35,848 bases of DNA from an uncultured Spirochaeta sp. (GTDB lineage Bacteria; Spirochaetota; Spirochaetia; DSM-27196; Alkalispirochaetaceae): assembly GCA_913030605.1 (NCBI GenBank), contig CAJWEZ010000045.1, forward strand, positions 1 to 35,848, given 5' to 3'. The notes below the pieces were generated by a model. The model was not told where the DNA came from, searched no databases, and saw only the letters and a program-made list of their open reading frames with translations. This document shows positions 1-8,057 of the stretch, piece after piece. A program made the translations under genes and the position numbers. How positions within the stretch are numbered: the stretch's first letter is position 1; each line of letters opens with the position of its first letter.

Positions 1-54
1 GGTTAGGGTTAGGGTTGGGGCTTGGGCTGGGGTTAGGGTTAGGGTTAGGGTTAA
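1..54. repeat. Degenerate GGTTAG/GGTTGGGG tandem repeat at the window edge
   Basis: The first 54 bases are hexamer-type repeats of GGTTAG, interrupted in the middle by TTGGGGC/TTGGGCTGGGG variants. The G-rich strand is the plus strand, so the array could form G-quadruplex structures. It would read as alternating Gly-Leu if translated, which explains an apparent open frame starting at 15, but I do not think it is coding. It lies at the very end of the window, so it may be a contig-end repeat that stopped assembly. Confidence 0.7.
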
Positions 55-191
55 GCTCCATCATAACCACTGGGGCGGGCGGCACGTCATTCTGTTCACT
101 CTTTACCTCCCCTCCCTTCTGCTCACTCGGCCCCGCGAGAGGGGAGGAAACCGCGGGCGCCGCTGCCACGGGGTGGGCGAAGGGGGGGAAG

Positions 192-554
192 GTGGCGGAC
201 AGCGGGAGCTTGCCCGAAGCTACGCTCGTGGTTGGCGCCGCGATCGCAATTCTCACGGCGGCATACGCCGCCGTTGTGCTGTCCGCCGGTGACCCGGCGG
301 CGGTGGTGTCGGGGTGGTACAGCGGTGCGGACGCCGAGGTCGCCTCTGTGGCGGTGGCGCCGGGAGCAGATGCGGGGCGGTTTGATTCGCCCGAGGCCAT
401 CGCCGCCGTTGGCATGGTGGCTCTCCTGCTCATCCCGATCGTCGCGTACGGCGTCCTCCTGGCGGGGTACCTCCGTCACCGGCGACGAGCGTACGCGGTG
501 ATGGCGACGCTGCAGCTGCTCATCCTGGCGGTCGCCGCGCTGGGGCTGGTGTAA
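192..554 (+). CDS. Small three-helix integral membrane protein, function unknown
   Basis: The gene encodes about 120 residues. I chose the GTG at 192 because a purine-rich ribosome site (AAGGGGGGGAA) lies just upstream; the longer frame from 15 only adds low-complexity repeat translation. Three hydrophobic segments are visible, at about residues 11-32, 65-90 and 97-119. A basic RHRRR cluster lies between helices 2 and 3, which suggests a cytoplasmic loop there. I do not recognise a family. The next gene, downstream after a gap of about 250 bases, is a surface lipoprotein on the same strand, but nothing links the two functionally. Being a real membrane protein is moderately likely given the consistent hydrophobic pattern. 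Confidence 0.5.
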   Translation: MADSGSLPEATLVVGAAIAILTAAYAAVVLSAGDPAAVVSGWYSGADAEVASVAVAPGADAGRFDSPEAIAAVGMVALLLIPIVAYGVLLAGYLRHRRRAYAVMATLQLLILAVAALGLV

Positions 555-800
555 CGCGGGCTGTATACAGGAAATTGTTGCAAAACCCCCTCCATATCCG
601 TGTCTGCAAACGAGTTGCGCTGGAGACCCGTGGTTCGCAGGGCTATGTGATTGCCGGACGGCGAGTTACCGCGGCATGTGCAACATTCTTCTATATACAA
701 CCCAGGCCTTGGAACCATAGTCACAGATCACCACATTGGTACCAAAGTTACACCCCGGTTTTGTGGCCATTCGGCCCTCGCCGGTGTACCTGTATGCAGC

Positions 801-3269
801 ATGAACGGTGGATTTCTGACCGGATATCGGACCAGGCGAAACACCCGTCCGTCGCTGCCCGGGCTCATGCGAGCCCTCGCCGCAGCGACGGTGTTCACCC
901 TGCTTCTCGGATGCCCGAGCCCGTTCGGCGGTGGTGGCGGTTCTTCGAGCCCGGTCGCGCCGGCCGAGACGCCGGTGTTCACTCCAACCGCCGGAACCTA
1001 CTCCCAGGACATATCGGTCGCAATCGAGAGTGCAACGCCGGGGGCGGTGATTCACGTGACCACCGATGGGTCGGAGCCGACGGTCGATGCGCCGGCCTAC
1101 TCCGGACCGATCGCCGTGGCAGGCGACGGAACCTCGGTTACGGTCCGGGCGATCGCAGCAGCCCCCGGGTTCGGTTCCAGCCCGGCGGCAGAGGCGAGCT
1201 ACACGATCGACTACGGCGCGGTGTCCACCCCGCAGTTCGGGGCGCCCCCCGGATCCTACGACGCGATCGCCACCGTCTCGATCTCGACGCTGACCGCGGG
1301 AGCAACGATCCACTACACCACCGACGGTTCGCTCCCCGACACGGGCTCCCCGGTGTACCGCGCGCCCGTCGCGCTCCTGGCGCCGTCGGCGGACACAACC
1401 TACACGGTCCGCGCGATCGCCGTGGCCCCGGGGTTCGACCCCAGCACGATCGCCGAGGAGTCCTATACCGTCCGACAGGGCGTGGTGGTCACCAGCGCCG
1501 CCGACTCCGGCCCGGGTTCGTTGCGGCAGGCGATCGCGGACTCCCCCGCCGGCGGGCTCATCGTGTTCGCCGACGACTTCACGATCGACCTGCAGGGCGA
1601 TCCCGACGGCCTGATCGTGAACACGGACCTGCGCATCCAGGGCGGCGACCACCAAGTCATCCTGCGCAACCCGGTTGCAACATCGCAGATGCGCCACTTC
1701 ACCGTGACCTCCGGCACGCTGGAACTCTCCGATATCCAGCTCGCCGACGGGTACCGCGCCCAGTCCGGTGGCTCGGTGTACCTGGATCGCGATACCGCGC
1801 TTCGCGGAACGAGGCTGGTGTTCAGTAACAACCGCGGCTCTCCGGGCGGGGCGATCTACGCCTTCACCGGTTCCTCCGTCTATCTCGAAGACACCAGGAT
1901 CTCCGGGGGCGGATCGCAGAGTTCTGCTGCCGCGATCGATGCGTCCACCGCGGACGTCACGCTTGTCGGCGGCGAAATCGCGGACGGCCAGGCGCGAACG
2001 GTGGCCGCCGGGATCTCCCTGTCCGGAGGATCGCTCACGATCGACGGTGTGACCTTTCGCAACAACCAGGCGGGAACGAATGCCGAACGCGACGGCGGAG
2101 TGATTCGGGCGGTCAACGCCGCGGTGACGATCGACAACGCGGTCTTCGATGGGAACAGCGCGAGCGGCGACGGCGGCGCGCTCTCCCAGTACGGCGGATC
2201 GCTTACCGTGCGCAACGTGGTGTTTCGGGACAACTGGGCGGGACGCAACACCAGCGCCTCCTACAGCGGCTCCGGTGGCGCCATCAGCCTCGCGATGGGA
2301 TCGGGATTTTCCAGCCCGCCGGTCATCGAAGATTCGCGGTTCGAGGGCAACACAGCCGACGAATGGGGCGGCGCGATCAACGTGGCGAGCGGGTTCAGCG
2401 TGTACATCCGCCGCAGCGTGTTTCTGGAGAATACCGCCCTCACCAACCCCGGTGCCACGGTATTGGGAGGCGGCGCGCTGCGGGTCGCGCAGAGTTCCGC
2501 CGGGTACGTCAGTCGCTCCGAGTTTGTCCGCAACGGCGCCTTCACCTGGGCCAACCCGCCGACGCTGAGCGCGGACCCGCGAGCGGGCGGCGCGATCCTC
2601 AACGAGGGCAGTCTCTTCGTCGCCGCGAGTATCTTCCACGGCAACGAGGCGCACCGCGGCGCCAGCGCGATCCACGCCACCGCGGACTCCATCGATACGG
2701 TGATCACCTCCGGCGTCTTTGCCGGGAACGTCGACCCCGCCCCGGATGGGGAGTCGGTGGGGGCGATCCTGGGTGAGGGGAGTCGGCTGTGGATCGTCAA
2801 CTCCAGCCTCGCCGGCAACGTCGGCGGCGGCGCCGGCGCCAACGCCACCTACGCCAGCGCCTCGACGGCCAACCGGTTCAGCAACTCCCTGGCCCGCGCC
2901 GTGGACGGCGCCACCGTGATAGACGGGGTCCTCGGTGTCCACGGCACGGACCTCAACTACCTGTCTTCCAGCGGCCCGGGGGCGTTCGGTGTCGCCGACG
3001 CGACCTACGGCAATGCCGCCCGCGACCCCGCCTTTGTTCGATTGCCGGACCCCGGCCCGGACGGGACGTGGCGTACCGACGACGACGACTACGGCGACCT
3101 GCGCCTGCAGCCGTCGTCCCCCGATATCGGGGCGGGCAGCGCCGGATCTGTGACCGCTGATGTCGAGGACGCCGACGGTGACGGCAACACCACGGAAGCA
3201 TCACCCCTCGACGCGGCGGGGGATCCGCGGGCGGCAGGTGGCATCGACCGGGGCGCATACGAGCGGTAG
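801..3269 (+). CDS. Surface lipoprotein with chitobiase-C-like domains and a Pmp-like beta-helix
   Basis: The protein has about 822 residues. The start at 801 gives a basic N-terminus, then a hydrophobic core ending in the lipobox LLLGC (Cys near residue 37); an ATG at 867 and a TTG at 651 are alternatives, and none has a good ribosome site. After a Gly/Ser linker come two copies of a roughly 85-residue module (TPxFxPxxGTY... IHYTTDGS.P... YTVRAIA..PGF) typical of the chitobiase/beta-hexosaminidase C-terminal family. A segment like the CSLREA type (SAADSGPGSLRQAI) follows. A long right-handed beta-helix then carries many FxxN and GGAI/GGAL motifs, for example FSNN, FDGN with GGAL, and FEGN with GGAI. 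The C-terminus (DLRLQPSSPDIGAG ... DRGAYER) matches a choice-of-anchor Q ending. It is probably displayed on the cell envelope; the ligand is unknown. A related paralogue follows 52 bases later. Confidence 0.8.
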   Translation: MNGGFLTGYRTRRNTRPSLPGLMRALAAATVFTLLLGCPSPFGGGGGSSSPVAPAETPVFTPTAGTYSQDISVAIESATPGAVIHVTTDGSEPTVDAPAYSGPIAVAGDGTSVTVRAIAAAPGFGSSPAAEASYTIDYGAVSTPQFGAPPGSYDAIATVSISTLTAGATIHYTTDGSLPDTGSPVYRAPVALLAPSADTTYTVRAIAVAPGFDPSTIAEESYTVRQGVVVTSAADSGPGSLRQAIADSPAGGLIVFADDFTIDLQGDPDGLIVNTDLRIQGGDHQVILRNPVATSQMRHFTVTSGTLELSDIQLADGYRAQSGGSVYLDRDTALRGTRLVFSNNRGSPGGAIYAFTGSSVYLEDTRISGGGSQSSAAAIDASTADVTLVGGEIADGQARTVAAGISLSGGSLTIDGVTFRNNQAGTNAERDGGVIRAVNAAVTIDNAVFDGNSASGDGGALSQYGGSLTVRNVVFRDNWAGRNTSASYSGSGGAISLAMGSGFSSPPVIEDSRFEGNTADEWGGAINVASGFSVYIRRSVFLENTALTNPGATVLGGGALRVAQSSAGYVSRSEFVRNGAFTWANPPTLSADPRAGGAILNEGSLFVAASIFHGNEAHRGASAIHATADSIDTVITSGVFAGNVDPAPDGESVGAILGEGSRLWIVNSSLAGNVGGGAGANATYASASTANRFSNSLARAVDGATVIDGVLGVHGTDLNYLSSSGPGAFGVADATYGNAARDPAFVRLPDPGPDGTWRTDDDDYGDLRLQPSSPDIGAGSAGSVTADVEDADGDGNTTEASPLDAAGDPRAAGGIDRGAYER

Positions 3270-3321
3270 GTTCGCCACCGCGGAGGCAGCCTCCGCAGGC
3301 GACAGAGAGGAGAGACGGAGC

Positions 3322-5346
3322 GTGCAGACGAAAACCCAGGGCCCGACCACACCGATGCCAGCACCGATACCTACACCCACACACCGAACCGCGCGACGCC
3401 GCCGGGGTCGATACGGCCCCGCTGCCTTCCGCCGCGAACTGACCCGCGCGCTGGTCCTGATCCTGTACGCCGCGCTGTCGGTCCTGATCCTGACCGGGTG
3501 CCCCAGCCCCGTGGGCGGGCAGGGCGACCCGGCCGCCGCCGACGGGGGCGGGGACACTCCCACCGGCGGGGACACTCCCACCGGCGGGGGCACACCCACC
3601 GGCGGAGACGACCCCGCGGCCGGCAGTACCGGCGGCAACGCCGACTACAGCGGCCCGCTCGTCACCTCCAGCGCCAACGACGGACCCGGCAGCCTGAGGC
3701 AGGTCGTTGCGGACGCGGCGGCGGGGTCCGAAGTGCGGTTTCTGCAGGACATGACGATCACGCTCACCGGAGACCGGCAGGGGATCCGCATCGACAAGGA
3801 CCTGACGATCAGCGGCGTCAACACCACGGTCACGATCGCCACCGACGGCGGGCAGCGCCACTTCACCTACCAGCCCGGCGCACCGTCGCTCACCCTCCGG
3901 GACCTCACGCTCACCGGCGGGGCGCCGCGCAATCCGGACCTGCTCCCCGGGGGATCGATCTACGTCGGTGCCGGGGCGACGCTGACGCTCGAAAACGTGG
4001 TCTTCGACGGGAACCTCGGAACGCTGGGCGGGGCGATCTTTGTGGAACAGAGCGCGACCAACCGCGTGTCGATCTCCGACTCCAGGTTTCACAGCAACGA
4101 GTCGCGGGGCGTTGCGGGAACGGGCAACGCGACCAACCTGCGCGGCGCCGGCGGCGCGATCTACCAGGTCGGTGGGGAGCTCTTCATCGCCGGGACTCGA
4201 TTCGAAGCGAACGTCGTGGACGTGGGACACACGCAGTTTACCGACGACGGACTCGCCGGGGGTGCGATCTACGCCGCCGGACTCGCGGCGACCGTCCACG
4301 ACGGGCAGTTCCTCTCCAACCGCGCAGGACGCATCGGTGGCGCGGTATTCGGCTACAACGCCGACCTCACGTTCATCGGGACCACGTTTTCGGCGAACAG
4401 CGCCGGTGCGTTCGGAACCGACGGGTCGACCGGACCGATCGGGGGCGGGGCGATCTACGCCGCCGGGACGACCACGTCGTATCTGGAGGTGGGCGCGAGT
4501 CGCTTCGTCCGCAACCGCGCCGTCGGCGTCGAAAACAACTCCACCGACCGTCGGTTCGTCGGCGGTGCAATCGCCTCCATGCTGGCGGTGGAGCTCACCG
4601 TCCGTGCCACGGAGTTCCTGGGCAACGTGGCGGAGGACACCGGACTGACGGCGCTCAACGACGGCGGCGCGGTGTATTTCGGTGGTGGCCAGGGGGTGGG
4701 TGCTCCCAACCCGCCGACGATCTCCATGAACAGCGTCGCGTTCGTCGGAAACGTCGTTCGCGGCGGCTACACGACCGGGGCAACCGAAGTCGGCGGACTC
4801 GCCATTCGTGACAGCGGCGCGTCTCAATCGGTCCGCTACGCCACGTTTTACGGCAACCAGCGCACCGACGACAGCGGGACCACCGTGTACTCCGACCTGG
4901 CGTTCGCCGGATCGGAGTACACGCTCGGCAACAGCGTGTTCTTCTCAAACCAGGGGTTCGATCCTCCGGCAAACCCCAGCGCCGCGATCGCGGTGCTGGA
5001 GAACAACGTGGGACCGTTCTCAGAGTTTGACGGCGCCGGCGGTGGCGGCAACGTCAACGACAGCCCCCCGGTGGAGGGGGCCCCGGACGAGGGAGCCGAT
5101 AACACCTGGGGGACCGCCGACGACCGGTACAGCGGTCTCGCGCCGTGGCTGTACGTTCCGTATCCCGGCTCACCGGGGGCGCCGGACGGCTATCTGGTCG
5201 ATCGTGGCGACTCCACCGCTGTGGGCCCCGACTCTCTTGACGTGGATGCCGACGGAGACACAACAGAAACGCTGCCGCTGGACGCCGGCGGAAACCCGCG
5301 CGTTTCCGGGAGCGGGCCCGACATCGGCGCCTACGAGCGACAGTAG
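3322..5346 (+). CDS. Surface lipoprotein with Pmp-like beta-helix repeats (paralogue of the preceding gene)
   Basis: The protein has 674 residues. The start is the GTG at 3322, preceded by a purine-rich GAGAGGAGAGACGGAG ribosome site. A long basic, proline-rich N-region precedes a hydrophobic stretch ending in the lipobox ILTGC. A Gly-Thr-Pro linker encoded by an 18-base tandem repeat follows. The mature part opens with SSANDGPGSLRQVV, aligned with the same element in the upstream gene. The beta-helix follows, with FDGN/GGAI, FHSN, FEAN, FLSN/GGAV, FSAN, FVRN and FLGN/GGAV motifs. The end (TETLPLDAGGNPRVSG ... DIGAYERQ) is again the anchor-Q type. It lacks the two chitobiase-C-like modules of its neighbour. 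The two genes read as an operon and probably arose by duplication. Envelope display is inferred from the lipobox and fold. Confidence 0.8.
   Translation: MQTKTQGPTTPMPAPIPTPTHRTARRRRGRYGPAAFRRELTRALVLILYAALSVLILTGCPSPVGGQGDPAAADGGGDTPTGGDTPTGGGTPTGGDDPAAGSTGGNADYSGPLVTSSANDGPGSLRQVVADAAAGSEVRFLQDMTITLTGDRQGIRIDKDLTISGVNTTVTIATDGGQRHFTYQPGAPSLTLRDLTLTGGAPRNPDLLPGGSIYVGAGATLTLENVVFDGNLGTLGGAIFVEQSATNRVSISDSRFHSNESRGVAGTGNATNLRGAGGAIYQVGGELFIAGTRFEANVVDVGHTQFTDDGLAGGAIYAAGLAATVHDGQFLSNRAGRIGGAVFGYNADLTFIGTTFSANSAGAFGTDGSTGPIGGGAIYAAGTTTSYLEVGASRFVRNRAVGVENNSTDRRFVGGAIASMLAVELTVRATEFLGNVAEDTGLTALNDGGAVYFGGGQGVGAPNPPTISMNSVAFVGNVVRGGYTTGATEVGGLAIRDSGASQSVRYATFYGNQRTDDSGTTVYSDLAFAGSEYTLGNSVFFSNQGFDPPANPSAAIAVLENNVGPFSEFDGAGGGGNVNDSPPVEGAPDEGADNTWGTADDRYSGLAPWLYVPYPGSPGAPDGYLVDRGDSTAVGPDSLDVDADGDTTETLPLDAGGNPRVSGSGPDIGAYERQ
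3547..3600 (+). repeat. 18-bp tandem repeat, three copies, encoding a GGDTPT linker
   Basis: Units GGCGGGGACACTCCCACC at 3547-3564 and 3565-3582 are identical, and 3583-3600 is a third copy with two changes. The frame is kept, giving GGDTPT-GGDTPT-GGGTPT immediately after the lipidated cysteine region. This is a flexible spacer, and the number of units could vary by slippage. Confidence 0.85.
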
Positions 5347-5364
5347 GACGGCGACAGTAGGACG
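5337..5364 (+). repeat. 14-bp perfect tandem duplication across a stop codon
   Basis: GCGACAGTAGGACG occurs twice back to back, at 5337-5350 and 5351-5364. The first copy contains the last Arg-Gln codons and the TAG of the upstream lipoprotein gene. It is a recent-looking slippage duplication. Confidence 0.8.
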
Positions 5365-5371
5365 GCGGCAA

Positions 5372-5401
5372 CGCCGCGGCGGCGACAAACAAGCCGCGGC
5401 G
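5372..5401. terminator. Hairpin between convergent genes
   Basis: CGCCGCGGC (5372-5380) pairs perfectly with GCCGCGGCG (5393-5401) around a 12-base loop. It lies between the stop of the plus-strand lipoprotein gene and the stop of the minus-strand mprF gene. There is no clear T tract on either side, so it would be a bidirectional terminator or 3'-end stabiliser by position only. Confidence 0.55.
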
Positions 5402-8005
5402 CTACACGTTCGTCACCAGACCCGCCACGCTCCCGGAGGACAGCGTTCCCAGCGCCGTCAGGACCGAGGCAACCGCAAGCCCGCCGGGGGTGGCGATGTA
5501 CTTCGGCCGCCAGACGGGATCGAACTTCTGTTTGTAGGTTCGCAGTCCCTGAAAGTTGTAGAAATGCTCGCCGTGACGGAAGAGGAACGCCCCGGCGCGA
5601 TTCCACATCGGCGCCATAGGGTGTTCGTCCAGTCCCGCCAGCGGCGCCATCCCCAGGTTGAACCACGCGATGCCCCGTTCCTGCGCCCACAGGAACAGCT
5701 GCACGAAGAGGTAGTCCATCACGCCCTGCGGCGCATCGTCCACGTGGCGCATCAGGTCGATCGAGACTTCGTGCGTTTGATCGGACCGCCACAGATTGGC
5801 GAAGGCGACGATCCGCCCGTCCCGGCGCACGAGGCCGACCGGAAAGTGCGAGAGATACGTCTCGGAGAAGCTCCCGAGCGAAAACGCCTTCTCCCGTGCG
5901 TGTTTGTTCGCCAACCAGTCCTCGGAGACGCGCCGCAGCTCCGGCAGGTGTGCGGTCAGCGCGTCGCCGCTGACCACCGCGAACTCGCACCCCTCCCGGG
6001 TCAGTTTGTTGACGGTGTAGCGCAGCCCCCTGCGCGCGGGTCCCTCCAGCGTAAAGGATTCGAGTGGAACGCGGGCTTCCTCCCCGAACTTGAGGACCGA
6101 CAGCCCCATGTCCAGGTACAGCGGCAGCGTTTCGGTCTGAACTTCGTAGAACGCGGCGTTCGCGCCGTCCCGGTCCGCCATCTCCCGGAACTTCCACGCG
6201 AGCGGCTTCCAGGCCTCCTCCGCACCGATCGGATCGCCCATTGCCACGTACGTTCGACCGGCAACGCCGTACATCAGGAAGCTGTCCCCGTCTGGCCCGA
6301 ACAGTACGTGCTTGTCGCCGAGGAACACGAGGTTACTGAGCGTGTTGGGCGAGGCGCGCACGATGCGCTCAACCGCGTCCCAGTCGATGTCCGCCGACTG
6401 AGGAGCCCCGCGGCGCGGCTGCGGACGGTACAGCGTCGTGATCCCCGATCCGATGAGTACCGCCAGCGCGCCGACCAGGGCGCGCATCGACCGCGGCGCA
6501 CTGCGGTCAATCTCAAACTGCCACCACAGCTCTCCCCGGTACTCGACGTGGGAATGCGAGAAGACCGTCAGCCAGATCGTGCCGATGACGACTGCGACGA
6601 TCGCCGCGGACCACCCGGGGCTGAACCTGTGCGTGAACAGGACGGAGGTTCGCGAAAAGTGTCCCCGCGCCGGCAGCAGCAGGACCAGAACGATCGCGAG
6701 GACGATCGCCTCCTCGTAGTCCCACCCCTTGAGAAGGGAGAAGACGATCCCGGCGGTGAGCAGCACTATGGTGGTCACGTACGCCGCGTCCACACGGCGT
6801 TGAATACCCCGGGCCAGCACGATGAGCGCCATGCCCGCCACGCTCCCCAGGAAATGCGACCCCTCCAACAGCGCAAACGGCAGTAGCCCGGCAAGCGCGT
6901 GGAACCGGTTCCACGCCGGCGGGGTGGCGCCGGAGACCAACAACACCACGCCGGCGACAAAGACGGCGAAGCTCATCAACGGCGGCGTGATCAGGGCGCT
7001 CCACCGGCGGAACTGCTCGGCGGCGGCCAGGACGCCCTTGCGGCGGAGCTGCATCTCGCGGAGCGCCATGAGCGTGGTTCCCGCCATCAGAGGCAGGAGG
7101 TAGTACACCGTGCGGTACGCGAGGAGGATTCCAACCAGCTGTGCAGCGTCCACCCGTCCCTTCAGTAGAATCAGCATCAGGGACTCGAAGACTCCGACGC
7201 CGCCGGGCACCTGACTGACCATGCCGACGGTCAGCGCCAGCATGTAGTATCCCAGGAACTGGCCGAACGTCAGCCCGAGACCCGCCGGCATGAGCACAAA
7301 CAGCGTTGCGCCGGCGAGTCCCCAGTCGAACAGCGAGGTGAGCAGCTGAGCGGGAAGGAAGCGTGGCGCCGGGGGCGCGATCTCCACCCCGAACACCCGG
7401 ATCGGGCGCCGTACCGCCACGGTGATTACGACGTACGCCGCCACCAGGAGAAGGAGGACGATCCCCAGAGTCAGCGTGCCGCCGACGTTGGAGAGCAGAC
7501 CCTGCGGCAGCGTCCCCGATTCCACTGTAAAGACCACGCCCGCCAGGATACCGAAACCCAGCCAGAGGGTGACCGCGAAAAACACCATGACCCGGGCGAT
7601 CTCTTCCACCGAAACGTCCCAGGCGGAGTACAGCCGGAATCGGACCGAACCACCCGTGAGGAGTCCGAATCCGAGATTGTTGCTGAACGTGGCCGCAACA
7701 AACGAGGTCAGGGCGATCGCCCGGTACCGCAACCGTCTCCCGACAGACCGCATCGCCAGGACGTCGTACAAAGTGACCGCGACGTAGCTGCCGACGGCGG
7801 TACAGATCGCCGCCAGCACCCGCCGGGTCGGAATCGACCGAAACTCCGTCGCAATGTCGGAGGCCCGATAGGCGTGCAGTTCCCTGTGAAGAACGGCGAC
7901 GGCGAGTACGAACAGCGTCAGGCCCACGACCGGCCCAACGACGCGCATGATGCGTGTGGTCCACGGTCGCCGGCGGGATGGATCTGTGTGCTGCTCGCGT
8001 TTCAC
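5402..8005 (-). CDS. mprF: Bifunctional lysylphosphatidylglycerol flippase/synthetase MprF
   Basis: The 867-residue protein has the size and layout of MprF. The N-terminal part (about residues 20-530) is a series of hydrophobic helices and carries the flippase-type LTGGSVRFRLYSAW segment. The C-terminal cytosolic part (about 530-850, DUF2156/LPG synthase) includes FLGDKHVLFGPDGDSFLMYG, YVAMGDPIG, a WLANKHAREKAFSLGSF stretch and the terminal FDPVWRPKYIA. The family transfers an aminoacyl group, usually lysine, from aminoacyl-tRNA to phosphatidylglycerol and flips the product outward. This reduces the negative surface charge and protects against cationic peptides. The start is the GTG at 8005, with AGGGA about ten bases upstream. 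The gene lies 52 bases downstream of a lipase-like gene on the same strand. Which amino acid is used cannot be read from the sequence. Confidence 0.93.
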   Translation of the reverse strand: MKREQHTDPSRRRPWTTRIMRVVGPVVGLTLFVLAVAVLHRELHAYRASDIATEFRSIPTRRVLAAICTAVGSYVAVTLYDVLAMRSVGRRLRYRAIALTSFVAATFSNNLGFGLLTGGSVRFRLYSAWDVSVEEIARVMVFFAVTLWLGFGILAGVVFTVESGTLPQGLLSNVGGTLTLGIVLLLLVAAYVVITVAVRRPIRVFGVEIAPPAPRFLPAQLLTSLFDWGLAGATLFVLMPAGLGLTFGQFLGYYMLALTVGMVSQVPGGVGVFESLMLILLKGRVDAAQLVGILLAYRTVYYLLPLMAGTTLMALREMQLRRKGVLAAAEQFRRWSALITPPLMSFAVFVAGVVLLVSGATPPAWNRFHALAGLLPFALLEGSHFLGSVAGMALIVLARGIQRRVDAAYVTTIVLLTAGIVFSLLKGWDYEEAIVLAIVLVLLLPARGHFSRTSVLFTHRFSPGWSAAIVAVVIGTIWLTVFSHSHVEYRGELWWQFEIDRSAPRSMRALVGALAVLIGSGITTLYRPQPRRGAPQSADIDWDAVERIVRASPNTLSNLVFLGDKHVLFGPDGDSFLMYGVAGRTYVAMGDPIGAEEAWKPLAWKFREMADRDGANAAFYEVQTETLPLYLDMGLSVLKFGEEARVPLESFTLEGPARRGLRYTVNKLTREGCEFAVVSGDALTAHLPELRRVSEDWLANKHAREKAFSLGSFSETYLSHFPVGLVRRDGRIVAFANLWRSDQTHEVSIDLMRHVDDAPQGVMDYLFVQLFLWAQERGIAWFNLGMAPLAGLDEHPMAPMWNRAGAFLFRHGEHFYNFQGLRTYKQKFDPVWRPKYIATPGGLAVASVLTALGTLSSGSVAGLVTNV

Positions 8006-8057
8006 TGGTCGTGTCCCTGATGAGACAATACTCCGGAACCGCGCGCCGTCACCAGCA

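Noticed and set aside
1..54. A genuine linear-chromosome telomere
   Set aside because: The repeat is degenerate and only at the window edge; bacterial linear replicons use hairpin or protein-capped ends, not TTAGGG arrays.
666..2942. A 758-codon minus-strand frame opposite the first beta-helix lipoprotein
   Set aside because: The composition is Arg/Gly/Asp/Val-rich with no motif, and the plus strand has a coherent lipoprotein.
3547..3600. Short regular repeats as a possible CRISPR array
   Set aside because: The units are contiguous, have no spacers and keep the reading frame of a linker.
4808..6886. A 692-codon plus-strand frame covering the end of the second lipoprotein and most of mprF
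   Set aside because: It overlaps two well-supported genes in the wrong frame or strand and has shadow composition.
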